Shown here piece after piece: positions 51,940 through 61,924 of a stretch of DNA of 64,000 nt. The first letter of the stretch is position 1. Every line of letters starts with the position of its first letter. This DNA comes from CALWZE01 sp036644375. GTDB taxonomy: Bacteria; Bacillota; Clostridia; Oscillospirales; Ruminococcaceae. The stretch covers positions 9,405 through 73,404 of the forward strand of contig JAVXQD010000008.1 of the NCBI GenBank assembly GCA_036644375.1, in the 5' to 3' direction. The translations under genes were made by a program, and so were the position numbers. The notes beneath the pieces were generated by a model. The model worked only from the letters and a program-made list of their open reading frames with translations, was not told the DNA's origin and ran no database searches.

Positions 51940-53589
51940 ATGGGATTTAAGATAGAAGCAATTATATTAGTGGCGATTGCTGTTGCTGCTGCGCTTATAG
52001 CTATAACGATCTTTAACAGCATTGCCAACACGAATAAAAAGAAGAAGCTGCTGTCAATGTTCGGGTCTGTTCCCGACGCCCGATACAAGGACGAGGATAT
52101 TCCGAAATATTGGGAGGAGCTTCAAAGCAAAAGACCCGACAAGAGATATATTGACGGAATAACTTGGAACGACCTTGATATGGATGATGTTTTTGACAGA
52201 ATTAATTGCTGTCAAAGCTCTGTCGGTCAAGAGCGTCTTTATGCTCAGCTTCATATGCCGACTGATGCGGACACACTGCTCGGACGCGAAAAATTATACG
52301 ATTCGCTGAAAAACGAAGAGCTGCGTGTCAAAACGCAGCTCTTGCTGAAAAATCTTGGAAAAAAGCGCGGAAATGGGTTGTGGCTGCTCATGTTTTATCC
52401 CGAGGCGTATTCGCTCGAGCATTCATGGAGATTTAAAATCCAGGCAGTCCTTCCGATTTTAGGAATTATCTGCATGTTTTTTAACACACAGGTGGGTCTG
52501 CTTTTGACCGCAGCTTTTTTGTTGGCAAATGTTGCAACCTATTTCATTGTGAAAAAGCGAACCGATAATTACATTGAAACAATAAGCTATTTTCTGAAAA
52601 CTCTCAGCTGCGCGGCTAAATTGAAAAAGCTCCTTGCAAAGGACTGTCCCGAACTTTCTTTGAATCTCGGCAAAAGCATAGACGATTTTAAGAAGCTTAA
52701 CTTTGATTCATTCATACTTATGTCATCTCCGTCATCGGATGCTGACATGTTTGTTTCTGCGATCGGTATGATAACGCTTGTCCCAATTATTCAGTATTGT
52801 GCGGCGGTAAAATATCTCAAGGGCAGCGGCGACAAAGCAGAGCGCCTTTTCTCACTTGTCGGAGAGATAGACTCTGCTGTGAGTGTGCTGTCTTTCAGAA
52901 AAAGCCTTCCTGCATATTGTCGTCCGGAATTCACAGATACCTTGAAGATATCCGCCGTGGATATCTTTCACCCGCTTATTGCCATGCCGATAAAAAACAA
53001 CGCCGAGATTGGCGCAAATATACTTCTCACCGGGTCAAACGCGTCCGGCAAATCGACCTATATAAAAGCAATTGCAATTAACGCAATATTAGCCCAAACG
53101 ATCAATACCTGCTGTGCGGATAAATTTGCACTTAAATCTGCAACGGTGATAAGCTCAATGGCGGTGGCAGACAGCATAGTCGGAGGAGAGAGCTATTTTG
53201 TTGCGGAAATCAAATCTATGCGCCGCATAATCAGCGCTGCGGACAGCGGCGTGCAATGCTATTGCTTCATCGACGAGATTCTTAAGGGAACAAACACCAT
53301 AGAGCGAATTTCCGCATCGGCGAGTGTGCTCAAGCATCTCAGTGAAAAGGACGTCCGCTGTATTGCGGCTACACATGATATCGAACTGACTCAGCTTTTG
53401 GAAAAAGAATACCTCAACATGCACTTCAGCGAGCAGGTGACAGACAGCGGCGTGAGCTTTGACTACAAGCTTAAACAGGGTCCTGCAACCACCAGAAACG
53501 CAATCCGTCTGCTCTCGTTTTATGACTATCCAAAAGATGTGACTGAGCTTGCACAGCATTATGTCAATACGCTTGAAGAGCGGCAATGA
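51940..53589 (+). CDS. membrane-anchored MutS-like ATPase
   Basis: 549 aa. An N-terminal membrane helix (about 5-28), a lever-like helical region interrupted by two more helices around WRFKIQAVLPILGIICMFF and another near MITLVPIIQY, then the MutS ATPase: Walker A TGSNASGKST, VGGESYFVAEIKSM, Walker B CFIDEILKGTNTIER and CIAATHDIEL. The mismatch-binding domains are absent, so it is not a repair MutS. It may sense or move a membrane or nucleic-acid partner; unknown. The ribosome site GGGAG is rather far (12 bases). Confidence 0.8.
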   Translation: MGFKIEAIILVAIAVAAALIAITIFNSIANTNKKKKLLSMFGSVPDARYKDEDIPKYWEELQSKRPDKRYIDGITWNDLDMDDVFDRINCCQSSVGQERLYAQLHMPTDADTLLGREKLYDSLKNEELRVKTQLLLKNLGKKRGNGLWLLMFYPEAYSLEHSWRFKIQAVLPILGIICMFFNTQVGLLLTAAFLLANVATYFIVKKRTDNYIETISYFLKTLSCAAKLKKLLAKDCPELSLNLGKSIDDFKKLNFDSFILMSSPSSDADMFVSAIGMITLVPIIQYCAAVKYLKGSGDKAERLFSLVGEIDSAVSVLSFRKSLPAYCRPEFTDTLKISAVDIFHPLIAMPIKNNAEIGANILLTGSNASGKSTYIKAIAINAILAQTINTCCADKFALKSATVISSMAVADSIVGGESYFVAEIKSMRRIISAADSGVQCYCFIDEILKGTNTIERISASASVLKHLSEKDVRCIAATHDIELTQLLEKEYLNMHFSEQVTDSGVSFDYKLKQGPATTRNAIRLLSFYDYPKDVTELAQHYVNTLEERQ

Positions 53590-53705
53590 AAAAAACGGTA
53601 TGCCGAAAATTCTTGGTATAGTGCATGAGCTATTGATGCTGATTTTATTACAATAGGCATCAATTTAGACGTGCTCTGCGACAATAACATAAGGTCTGAA
53701 TCGGC

Positions 53706-53738
53706 AAGTGCGCTCCCGTGACGGGAACGCACTTTTTT
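53706..53738 (+). terminator. intrinsic terminator
   Basis: AAGTGCG-TCCCG pairs with CGGGA-CGCACTT around TGA, followed by TTTT. Confidence 0.8.
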
Positions 53739-53748
53739 CCTGTTTAAT

Positions 53749-54777
53749 TTAGCCGAACTCTTTAGTAGCTTCAACGAGAGCTCTGATGTTGGCCGAGGGA
53801 GTATTCGGCGAGAGGGCGCATCCGGGTCCGATCATCAGACCTCCCTTGCCCTTGAACAGCTCGCATAATTCACGGGTTGCATTGTGAACTGTTTGTGCAT
53901 TTGCGGAATTCAGCATGGCGGGATCAAGATTGCCTGAAATTATAAAATGCCCCTTGGCGACTTTTTGTGCAAGTAGAATGTCTGTCTTGTAATCAAGCTC
54001 ATATGCGGTGCATCCGGTTTGAGCAAGATCGGGAAGAATAGGATCAACATATCCGCATATATGACAAATTGTAGGTATCTTATCCGCGATTAGCTGTTGA
54101 GCGAGTCTGGTTTCAAAAGGTTTCGCAAATTTGCGGAATACCGAAGGAGATACAACCGAACAGCCCTCTGAGCTGTTTCCATAGCTTGTGCAGTGCGCAC
54201 CTGCCTTAAAGCAAAGACGATGCATTTTCAGCGCTACACCATAGGTGGATTCCATAAGTTTAAGCAAATCCTCCTCACAGTCCTCGTCGAGCAAATCCAT
54301 AAGGAAATCATTCATGCCTACCAGTAAACAGGCTAAAGAAAACGAGCCTTGATCTGCATTTCCCCTAATAAATACCCCGTTTTTATTGCCCCATTCGGAA
54401 AGCTTGCTTATTGTTTCAAGATACATCATTATGCGCGGGTTCTTTTCAAGCTCAAGATTGCCGATAAAATCAATTAATTCGGGAATAGTCCGAGTCTGCT
54501 TGTCCGTGACCACGCCGGCAATGTCATCGGGGAAAATTGTGTCTGCACCGCATGCGCTTGCAAGCAGAGCGGTATCAACATCAAGAAGGATTCCATCCGT
54601 ATCATATTTTTCGCAGGCCTCAGTCAGCACACGTACAATTATATCGGGTGATTCACGATACTGCTTCATTGTAAAACCGGATTCTTTGGCAGCCATCATA
54701 AAATTGTGTGTCATTACCGGAATTCGATCCGGCACCCCGCCGTTCATGACTGTACGGATTCGCTCTATTTTGTTCAT
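53749..54777 (-). CDS. uroporphyrinogen decarboxylase-family protein (MtaA/UroD-like)
   Basis: 342 aa TIM barrel of the UroD superfamily: RIRTVMNGGVPDRIPVMTHNF at the N-terminus and HICGYVDPILPDLAQTG and ISGNLDPAMLNS near the C-terminus. The HICG pattern fits the zinc-site His/Cys of methylcobamide:CoM-type methyltransferases. Heme synthesis is unlikely for a lone gene here. It is divergent from a sugar importer, which suggests catabolic methyl transfer from an imported compound; inference only. AAAGGAG precedes the ATG. Confidence 0.8.
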   Translation of the reverse strand: MNKIERIRTVMNGGVPDRIPVMTHNFMMAAKESGFTMKQYRESPDIIVRVLTEACEKYDTDGILLDVDTALLASACGADTIFPDDIAGVVTDKQTRTIPELIDFIGNLELEKNPRIMMYLETISKLSEWGNKNGVFIRGNADQGSFSLACLLVGMNDFLMDLLDEDCEEDLLKLMESTYGVALKMHRLCFKAGAHCTSYGNSSEGCSVVSPSVFRKFAKPFETRLAQQLIADKIPTICHICGYVDPILPDLAQTGCTAYELDYKTDILLAQKVAKGHFIISGNLDPAMLNSANAQTVHNATRELCELFKGKGGLMIGPGCALSPNTPSANIRALVEATKEFG

Positions 54778-54828
54778 TGAGATAATCTCCTTTTATTAGT
54801 TTTATAGATATCAAGAGGTCTATAAATA

Positions 54829-54857
54829 ATATTACATAAAAAGAAGAGATCTCTCAA
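54829..54857 (-). promoter_or_regulatory. promoter of the UroD-like gene with palindrome
   Basis: On the minus strand TTGAGA, 17-base spacer, TAATAT. A perfect palindrome AGAGATCTCT (54845-54854) overlaps the -35 and could be an operator. Confidence 0.5.
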
Positions 54858-54980
54858 TCTGAATTGTAGGTAAAATCGTGGTGTCGATTGGTAAAATTAT
54901 GACATGCGGAAAAGTTAAAGCAAAGACACAGCAAAATCCTATCAATCAAACGCATAAAACTTCATATAAAACCTGTGTAC

Positions 54981-55022
54981 TTGTCCAAAAAATTTTGTTA
55001 TTGTGTATACATCACAAATAAC
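54981..55022 (+). promoter_or_regulatory. promoter/operator region of the sugar ABC operon
   Basis: TTGTCC at 54981 with -10-like TGTATA or TATACA 17-19 bases later. The -10 lies in a dyad GTTATTGTG-tatacat-CACAAATAAC (54997-55022; inner arms TTGTG/CACAA perfect). This may be the site of a local regulator. Confidence 0.35.
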
Positions 55023-55047
55023 AGTATGTTCGCGGAGGTTTTTGAAT

Positions 55048-56088
55048 ATGTCCTCACAGAAAAAAAGCGTTTTCAAACGCGTATCCGAATGGTTTTTGAA
55101 AAAGCAGGAAAGCAGCATTATTCTTATACTTATTTTATTTATTACATTTGTCGTCTGTGTTAACCCAAGCTTTCTTGGCGGCTCAAATGTAATAAATATT
55201 TTGCGTTCAACCGGATTTACCCTGATTGTGGTTGTCGGCATGTCGCTTGTGCTCATAACCGGAGGACTTGATTTGTCGGTCGGCTCTGTCTATGCGTTAG
55301 GTGCACTGATAAGCGCAATGGCCGCAACATCGGGAGTTCCTGTTCCGATAGCGATTATTCTGGGCTTGCTCGTAGGTGCAGGTATAGGCTCAATCAATGG
55401 CTTGCTGATTGTAAAGGCCGGTATGCCGCCCCTTATTGTGACATTGGGTATGCAGTATATGGCTCGTGGGCTGGTTTCGGTATTGACAAAGGGTGTGCCG
55501 ATATTTCCGCTTCCGGAAAGCTTTGTCGCTATTGAGTCTGCAAAGGTGTTCGGGATTATTCCTGTGATTATTCCCATAGCAATAACAATAGCAATTGTCG
55601 GGCATATTGTACTTTCAAAAACAGTATTTGGGCGCTCCGTATACGCAATCGGCGGCAATCCCGAGGCTGCGAGAATATCGGGAATAAATATCGGACGCAC
55701 AAAGATGTCGGTGTACATAATCACCGGAATGCTTGCAGCTATGGCAGGTATATTGATGTCCTCAAGGCTCGGTTCGGCAGAACCATCAACCGGAACTGCA
55801 CTTGAAATGAAGGTTATCTGCGGCGCTATTATAGGCGGAATATCCACCTTTGGCGGAATGGGCACAATTTTCGGGGCATCGCTCGGCGCATTGTTTATGG
55901 AAGCTCTCACAAATTCGCTGACATTGATGAAGATTTCGGTCTACTGGCAGAATCTCGTATTCGGAGCGGTTTTAATAATATCTGTTCTTCTCGACCAGTA
56001 TAAACGTGTGCTTACATTGCGCCAGTCGGTAAAGAACACAGAAATTATAAAAACAGAGACGGTTAAAGCCCCGTCAATTGAGCAATAA
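55048..56088 (+). CDS. ribose-type ABC transporter permease
   Basis: 346 aa with eight to ten membrane helices; RbsC/XylH family segments LVLITGGLDLSVGSVYALGA, GLLIVKAGMPPLIVTLGMQY and the EAA-like GGNPEAARISGINIGR. Forms the membrane pore of a CUT2 sugar importer with the next two genes. Start at 55048, with GGAGG nine bases upstream; a longer GTG reading is rejected. Confidence 0.93.
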   Translation: MSSQKKSVFKRVSEWFLKKQESSIILILILFITFVVCVNPSFLGGSNVINILRSTGFTLIVVVGMSLVLITGGLDLSVGSVYALGALISAMAATSGVPVPIAIILGLLVGAGIGSINGLLIVKAGMPPLIVTLGMQYMARGLVSVLTKGVPIFPLPESFVAIESAKVFGIIPVIIPIAITIAIVGHIVLSKTVFGRSVYAIGGNPEAARISGINIGRTKMSVYIITGMLAAMAGILMSSRLGSAEPSTGTALEMKVICGAIIGGISTFGGMGTIFGASLGALFMEALTNSLTLMKISVYWQNLVFGAVLIISVLLDQYKRVLTLRQSVKNTEIIKTETVKAPSIEQ

Positions 56089-56124
56089 GAAACTCAAACG
56101 GAATATGTTAAAGAGGTGTCTGCC

Positions 56125-57642
56125 ATGACAGATTCGATTTTATCAGTAAAGGACATAGTTAAGCGGTTTTCCGGTACGGTTGCGCTTAAGGGTGTCTCTC
56201 TAAAGCTATATCCAAATGAAATTCTCGCATTAGTAGGCGAAAATGGAGCGGGGAAATCCACGTTGATGAAGGTCTTAAGCGGCATTTATCAATATGGTTC
56301 ATATGAGGGTACAGTTGAAGTAGACGGTAAGGAATGCAAATTTCAAAGTCCTTTTGATTCCGAAAATTCCGGGATAGCAATGATTTATCAAGAGCTGAAT
56401 TTAGAGTTGGATTTGACAGTCGGAGAAAATATTTTGCTTGGCCGTTATCCTAAAACAAAGCTCGGGCTTATAGATTGGAATAAATTATATAAAGAAGCGG
56501 ACAATGCGCTTGACATCCTTGGCGTAGAGCTCAATACAAGAGCAACCGTCAGAAGTCTCAGTCCTTCAATGCAGCAGCTTGTCAGTATTGCACGCGCGCT
56601 GTATCGCAATCCCAAAATACTCATTCTCGACGAGCCAACTTCAGTGCTGACAGAAAAAGAAGCCGGCGGTCTTATGGAGATACTGCGGGGTCTTAAGAAA
56701 AACGGAATCTCGTGCATCTACATCTCGCATAAGCTTGATGAAATATTTGCACTGTGTGACAGAACTGTTGTATTTCGTGACGGATATAAAATCAGTGAAT
56801 ACCTGAAAAAAGACGGATATGACAGTTCGAAAGTCATCGAGGACATGATCGGACGTCATCTGGAAATGATGTATCCAAAGCGCAAGGCAAATATCGGAGA
56901 AGAGGTTTTGAGGGTTGAAAATTTCCGAGTACCGCACCCGTCGGCGTACGGAAAATCCATAATTGAGGATGTCAGCTTTTCACTTAGAAAAGGAGAAATT
57001 CTCGGTCTTGCGGGGCTGGTCGGCTCAGGCCGCTCAGAGCTCGTCAATGCAATATTCGGAGCGATGGAAAAAACAAAAGGGAAGCTTTTCCTATTTGGTA
57101 AAGAACGGGTAATTAAGTCTCCCATTGAGGCGATAAAAGCAGGGTTGGGATTTTTATCCGAGGACAGAAAAAAGAACGGCTTTATAGGTTCGATGAGTGT
57201 TCGTGAAAACATGACACTTGTTACCTTGCGGGAATTTGTGAAGCGTGCCTTTATTGACGAAAAGCTTGAGTCGGCAAAGGCAGAGGAATATTTTGAAAAA
57301 CTTCAGGTAAAGGCCCCGGGGCTCGATACCCTTATAACTAATCTGTCAGGCGGAAATCAACAAAAAGTAATTCTTGCAAAATGGCTTATGTCAAATATCA
57401 AAATTCTTATGCTTGATGAGCCGACAAGAGGAATTGATGTCGGAACCAAATCGGAAATTTACAAGCTCATGCAGGAGCTTACCGATGAAGGGATATCTAT
57501 AATCATGATATCGTCGGAAATGCCTGAGCTGCTTGCAATGTGCGACAGACTTGTTGTGCTGGGCAAGGGGGTCGTTCAGGGCGAATATATACGCGGAGAA
57601 GCAGACGAAATAACATTGATGCGGGCGGCATCGTGTACTTGA
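56125..57642 (+). CDS. ribose-type ABC transporter, tandem ATPase
   Basis: 505 aa with two ABC domains, as in RbsA/XylG/MglA. The first has Walker A GENGAGKST and Walker B ILILDEP; the linker SLSPSMQQL replaces the usual signature. The second has the degenerate P-loop GLVGSGRSE, signature LSGGNQQK and IKILMLDEPTRGIDVG. This asymmetry is typical. AAGAGG precedes the ATG at 56125, 36 bases after the permease. Confidence 0.94.
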   Translation: MTDSILSVKDIVKRFSGTVALKGVSLKLYPNEILALVGENGAGKSTLMKVLSGIYQYGSYEGTVEVDGKECKFQSPFDSENSGIAMIYQELNLELDLTVGENILLGRYPKTKLGLIDWNKLYKEADNALDILGVELNTRATVRSLSPSMQQLVSIARALYRNPKILILDEPTSVLTEKEAGGLMEILRGLKKNGISCIYISHKLDEIFALCDRTVVFRDGYKISEYLKKDGYDSSKVIEDMIGRHLEMMYPKRKANIGEEVLRVENFRVPHPSAYGKSIIEDVSFSLRKGEILGLAGLVGSGRSELVNAIFGAMEKTKGKLFLFGKERVIKSPIEAIKAGLGFLSEDRKKNGFIGSMSVRENMTLVTLREFVKRAFIDEKLESAKAEEYFEKLQVKAPGLDTLITNLSGGNQQKVILAKWLMSNIKILMLDEPTRGIDVGTKSEIYKLMQELTDEGISIIMISSEMPELLAMCDRLVVLGKGVVQGEYIRGEADEITLMRAASCT

Positions 57643-57693
57643 TACCATAGCCTCAGGGCTTATGTATAAATAATAAAAATATTGGAGGAAAAC

Positions 57694-58707
57694 ATGAAAA
57701 AGTTACTTGCGCTTGCACTTGTTCTTGTAATGGCATTTTCCCTTGTCGCATGCGGCAAATCGGAGCAGCCCGCATCGACTGAGGATCCCGCAAAGGTTGA
57801 AGGTGAAGCTACAGCAAAAGAGGACATCTATCTGGTATATGTTTCACCCCTGCTTTCACATCCGATTTGGCTAATTGCTAAAGATGGTTTTGATGCTGCA
57901 TGTAAAGAGCTTGGCATAAAGGGAGACTGGGTCGGACCGCAGGGCTTGTCCGCAGAAGAGATGGCACAGCTTGTCGACACGGCGGTTGCGCAAAAAGCAA
58001 GCGGTATAATAACACAGTCAATTTGTCCGGCAGAGCCAATAAACAATGCAATAAAAGCCGGTGTCAAGGTTCTTATGGTTGACGGAAACCTTGAAGAAGT
58101 TGATGGCAAGCTTGCTTTTCTTGGCAAGGATCTTGAGAAACAGGCCGAACTCTATTATCAGGAAGTCAAGAAATACATTGCCGATGATGAGAAAATTGTC
58201 TGTTCAATTCAATGCGCAGCTCTAAATGCGCAGTTCTATATCGATCAAAATGCTGCAGTTGAAAAAGCACTTTCACAGCATCCGGGCGGCTTTGAGCTTG
58301 TCAATACAACAGTATCAAACTCAGATAAGGCGACCGGCACAAATGAGTGGCTAAACACATTTAATACTTATCCGGAAGTAAATGTTTGCGTTAACCTTGC
58401 GGCAGAGGCAGGCTCGGCGTGCGTAACTGCGGCAGACGAGCTCGGGAAAACCGAGGATCTCGTGATACTTGCAGTTGATGATACGGATGAGAATCTTCAA
58501 TATGTGCGTGATGGCAAAATCAAGGCAACATCAGTTGTATCATTCTGGAACTACGGTTATCAGGCGGCATACTGGCTGTATCAAAATATCACAGAAGACC
58601 GCGTACCGGCACAGGAAATCAATGATGCGGGCACAATGATGGTAACCTTGGAAAACGTTGATACTTACGGAGAACTTCTGAAAGTTAAGGTTGATTTACC
58701 GGCATAA
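57694..58707 (+). CDS. sugar-binding lipoprotein of the ABC importer
   Basis: 337 aa periplasmic-binding-protein type 4 (RbsB-like). Lipoprotein signal ends SLVAC, then an acidic linker, then VSPLLSHPIWLIAKDGFDAA and VDTAVAQKASGIITQSI. Ligand may be a pentose, a hexose or another polyol; not readable. Third gene of the operon. GGAGG precedes the ATG at 57694. Confidence 0.92.
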   Translation: MKKLLALALVLVMAFSLVACGKSEQPASTEDPAKVEGEATAKEDIYLVYVSPLLSHPIWLIAKDGFDAACKELGIKGDWVGPQGLSAEEMAQLVDTAVAQKASGIITQSICPAEPINNAIKAGVKVLMVDGNLEEVDGKLAFLGKDLEKQAELYYQEVKKYIADDEKIVCSIQCAALNAQFYIDQNAAVEKALSQHPGGFELVNTTVSNSDKATGTNEWLNTFNTYPEVNVCVNLAAEAGSACVTAADELGKTEDLVILAVDDTDENLQYVRDGKIKATSVVSFWNYGYQAAYWLYQNITEDRVPAQEINDAGTMMVTLENVDTYGELLKVKVDLPA

Positions 58708-58745
58708 TAAGTTATAATTTAATCAGTAGGATTTTTAATGTGAAT

Positions 58746-58779
58746 GGCGATTGCCTGTATTTCGATGCAGGCAGTCGCC
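58746..58779 (+). repeat. 12-bp hairpin between binding protein and kinase genes
   Basis: GGCGATTGCCTG pairs with CAGGCAGTCGCC (one T-G pair) around 10 bases, followed by TGTTTTG. It may act as a partial terminator or 3' stabiliser that sets binding protein above kinase expression. Confidence 0.65.
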
Positions 58780-58801
58780 TGTTTTGAAAGGGTGGGACCT
58801 T

Positions 58802-60271
58802 GTGTTGAAAAAAAAGACAAGTATTAGAACACAGCTCATGAGCTATCTTGCGATTGTGGCGATTTTGTGCGCTATTGTCGTGTTTTTTTCAAATGCAACA
58901 GTCTCAGAAAACTTGAATGCTTCGAAACTTTTCTTTGACTGCAATAAAAATCTGTCGGATTTTTATGCAAATGTAACCGAGATGGACACATTTGCACGCG
59001 GGTATCTTTATGAGAGAACATCTGACAATTTCAAGCAATACTCTGATTTGCTTGAAAAATCAAAAGTAAATCTCAGCAATATTGAAAAAAATGTCGATGA
59101 ATCAACGCAATGGAGAATGTCATTGCTTCGCAATATGCTCGACTACTATTGTGCTCCTATGGACAACTTTATAAGCGGCAGCACAAACTCCTACAGTGCA
59201 TATAATATGCTTTTATATCGCAGGAATCTTATCTTGGACACATCAACTACCTATTACGGGCATCTTGCGCAGTACATGAAAATTAAAACCGATACCATGC
59301 AGACCGAATGGGAACGGCAGCGCAATCTACAGGCTGTGGTGCTGGCGGCTTTTGTTTGCTTTGCCATTGCCATGGGCAGCATATACAGCAAGGGTATATA
59401 CTCTCCGATTGCGGCAATGGTAAAAAATACCGAGCTGCTGAAAAAAGGGAGCTATAAACTTGAGCCGATAGACTCGTCGCTGACAGAAATTGATATTTTG
59501 GCAAGCTCTTTTTTGAAAATGGCATCATCACTTGAGAGAAATGTAGACATGCTTAAAAAAAATGCCAAGCTTGAATACCAGCTGCTTAAACAGGAAAATG
59601 ATAATCTGGAAATGAGGAATCTGGTCACTGAGTCTGAGCTGCATGCGCTGCAAGCTCAGATAAATCCGCATTTTTTATTCAACACGCTCAGCATGATTTC
59701 AAAAAGTGCATACATAAGCGGAGACAATACAACGAGTGCACTTATGGACAATCTCTCTGAGTTTCTTCGCTATGCTCTCGACAAGGCGAATAAAAACTCC
59801 ACACTTTTTGAGGAAATTGATTCGATTAAAAGCTATCTCTTTATTCAGCAAAAGCGATTTTCCGGACGTGTAAGCTTTGAGGTTGAGGTAGATAAAACGA
59901 CACCTAATGTCCATATGCCGGCAATTATACTTCAGCCGCTTGTGGAAAACGCTATTACGCATGGAACCAGCAGCATGACACAGGAGGCTATTATTACCAT
60001 CCATGTGTACGAGAAAAACAGCAATATCCATATTCATATTGAGGATAATGGCGTTGGAATGAAATCGGAAGATCTCGAATCACTGTTAAGCAAGCTGAAA
60101 ATGGGACTTGAAAGCTCAAGCGGAGACAAGGGACGAGGAATCGGACTCAGTAACGTTTACAGGAGACTTCAAGTTTATTTTGGCAGCAGTATGCAATTTT
60201 ATATCGAAAGTGAAGAGGATTGCGGAACGGTTGTCACACTGATTTTTCCCACAGAGGAGAATTTCCAATGA
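58802..60271 (+). CDS. sensor histidine kinase, YesM type
   Basis: 489 aa. Two membrane helices (about 12-34 and 180-200) flank an external helical sensor domain, followed by a HAMP segment (SPIAAMVKNTELLKKGSY), the His_kinase region with NPHFLFNTL carrying the phospho-His, and an HATPase domain (QPLVENAI, DNGVGM, GRGIGLSNVYRRL). The start is a GTG at 58802 with GGGTGG six bases upstream. Probably senses the sugar or loaded binding protein; inferred from its place behind the importer. Confidence 0.9.
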   Translation: MLKKKTSIRTQLMSYLAIVAILCAIVVFFSNATVSENLNASKLFFDCNKNLSDFYANVTEMDTFARGYLYERTSDNFKQYSDLLEKSKVNLSNIEKNVDESTQWRMSLLRNMLDYYCAPMDNFISGSTNSYSAYNMLLYRRNLILDTSTTYYGHLAQYMKIKTDTMQTEWERQRNLQAVVLAAFVCFAIAMGSIYSKGIYSPIAAMVKNTELLKKGSYKLEPIDSSLTEIDILASSFLKMASSLERNVDMLKKNAKLEYQLLKQENDNLEMRNLVTESELHALQAQINPHFLFNTLSMISKSAYISGDNTTSALMDNLSEFLRYALDKANKNSTLFEEIDSIKSYLFIQQKRFSGRVSFEVEVDKTTPNVHMPAIILQPLVENAITHGTSSMTQEAIITIHVYEKNSNIHIHIEDNGVGMKSEDLESLLSKLKMGLESSSGDKGRGIGLSNVYRRLQVYFGSSMQFYIESEEDCGTVVTLIFPTEENFQ

Positions 60272-61788
60272 GCAAACAATATAACATTCTTGTAGTTGAG
60301 GACGAGGAGATAGAGCGCAATGCACTTGTTATGATGATTCAATACAATTGCAGAGATATCGGAGAGATACGCACAGCCGAAAATGGAATAATGGCAATTG
60401 AGACACTGAGGACATTTTTACCCGATATTGTTTTCATGGATATCAATTTGCCCGGTATTAACGGACTTGAAGCGATAAAGCTTATGAGCGGTATAAATAG
60501 TGCCCTCAGATTTGTTATTATTTCGGCGCACAGCCAATTTGCTTATGCACAGGAAGCACTGAGACTGGGCGTATATGATTTTCTGGTTAAGCCTATTAAG
60601 CATGAGGAGATAAATAGGGTATTGACCGAGATAATAGACCAAACGGAAAAATCCCGCTCAAAGCGGGAAAGCGAAAAGATACAGCAGGAAAAAATGGAGT
60701 TAATCCGACCGGTGCTTGAAAGTGATTGTGTTTTTTCGATAGCTTCGATGCGCTCAAATACACCTATAAGTGTGATTTTTGATTTTATGCAAATTCGTGT
60801 CAATTCAGGTTTTGTATTTATCATACGCAGCTCAGGACACGGCAACGCCGTTCTTAACGAAGTGAAGCTTCAGCTGAAAAATGTTGGAATGACCTGCATT
60901 GGTGAGATAATTAACGAACTGAGTGTTTTTGTCGCTCTAAGTGAAAATACATTTTCTGCTATAAGAATCAATGATACCATGCGCCACATTTCCCGCTCGC
61001 TTAAAGGAGACGGGATTGAGTGCCATATCGGTGTGGGCGAAGTCGCGGTATGTGCCGACGATTTGAGAAGGTCCTATGAACAAGGCTTGTCCGCAGTTCG
61101 ATTTGCGACGGTAAACGGCAGTGATATTGTGCTTCACAATCAAATTATTATCAACAAAAGCAGCAGCAGCGAGGATTTGTCAGAGGCTGTGACAAAAATA
61201 TGCACATATATCCGAAGCGGCGAAAATGAAAAAGTCGCAGATGAGGTTCGCAAAGTCTTTGTTATATTGCAGCTGAATGAGACAAATCAGAAATTGCTCG
61301 AGCAAGCTTACTGGCTGTATGTAGTGGTGAATGGCTATTTTCCGGAAATAGCGGCAGATACCCCTCCGCTTTCTATTGAAAGGGTATTTTCATATAAAGA
61401 CAGTCAGGCGTTGAGGGATACGCTTATTGCCTCTTTTATCGAAATGGCTGATATGCTGCGCGGACAAGAGACCACAAGGTCAAACAAAACTGCTATTGCC
61501 GCGATGCAGATAGTCAATCAGAGATATATGGATAATCTGACGCTTGACGATATCGCGGCGGAACTGAACTTTTCCATGTTTTATCTGAGCAAGCTGTTCA
61601 AAAAGCAAACCGGCACAACATTTACAGATTACCTCACGAAATGCCGCATCGAAAAGGCAAAGGAATTTCTTCTTGAAGGTAAGATGAGTGTAAAAGAAAT
61701 TGCATTTGCAACAGGCTATAACAGCCAGGGCTATTTTTCGAAAATATTCCGCAAATACACCGGCGTATCTCCGAGCGAGTACAAATAA
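60268..61788 (+). CDS. AraC-type response regulator, YesN type
   Basis: 506 aa. Receiver domain with D12, phospho-acceptor D58 (VFMDINLPG) and K108 (FLVKPIK), a middle region of about 270 residues, and a C-terminal AraC DNA-binding domain (LDDIAAELNFSMFYLSKLF, then VKEIAFATGYNSQGYFSKIF). Overlaps the kinase stop as ATGA, with GAGGAG upstream. Likely activates the importer operon. Confidence 0.93.
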   Translation: MSKQYNILVVEDEEIERNALVMMIQYNCRDIGEIRTAENGIMAIETLRTFLPDIVFMDINLPGINGLEAIKLMSGINSALRFVIISAHSQFAYAQEALRLGVYDFLVKPIKHEEINRVLTEIIDQTEKSRSKRESEKIQQEKMELIRPVLESDCVFSIASMRSNTPISVIFDFMQIRVNSGFVFIIRSSGHGNAVLNEVKLQLKNVGMTCIGEIINELSVFVALSENTFSAIRINDTMRHISRSLKGDGIECHIGVGEVAVCADDLRRSYEQGLSAVRFATVNGSDIVLHNQIIINKSSSSEDLSEAVTKICTYIRSGENEKVADEVRKVFVILQLNETNQKLLEQAYWLYVVVNGYFPEIAADTPPLSIERVFSYKDSQALRDTLIASFIEMADMLRGQETTRSNKTAIAAMQIVNQRYMDNLTLDDIAAELNFSMFYLSKLFKKQTGTTFTDYLTKCRIEKAKEFLLEGKMSVKEIAFATGYNSQGYFSKIFRKYTGVSPSEYK

Positions 61789-61924
61789 ATTGGCAAACAA
61801 GCAGTATAAAACACAAATTAGAGTGATAATAGCTACAATTTATATGTCTTGAAGTTTATACCTCGCAGAGCCCCATATGTTTTTATAAGATGCACGATGA
61901 CAAGAACATGAAGCAGATGTGCTG

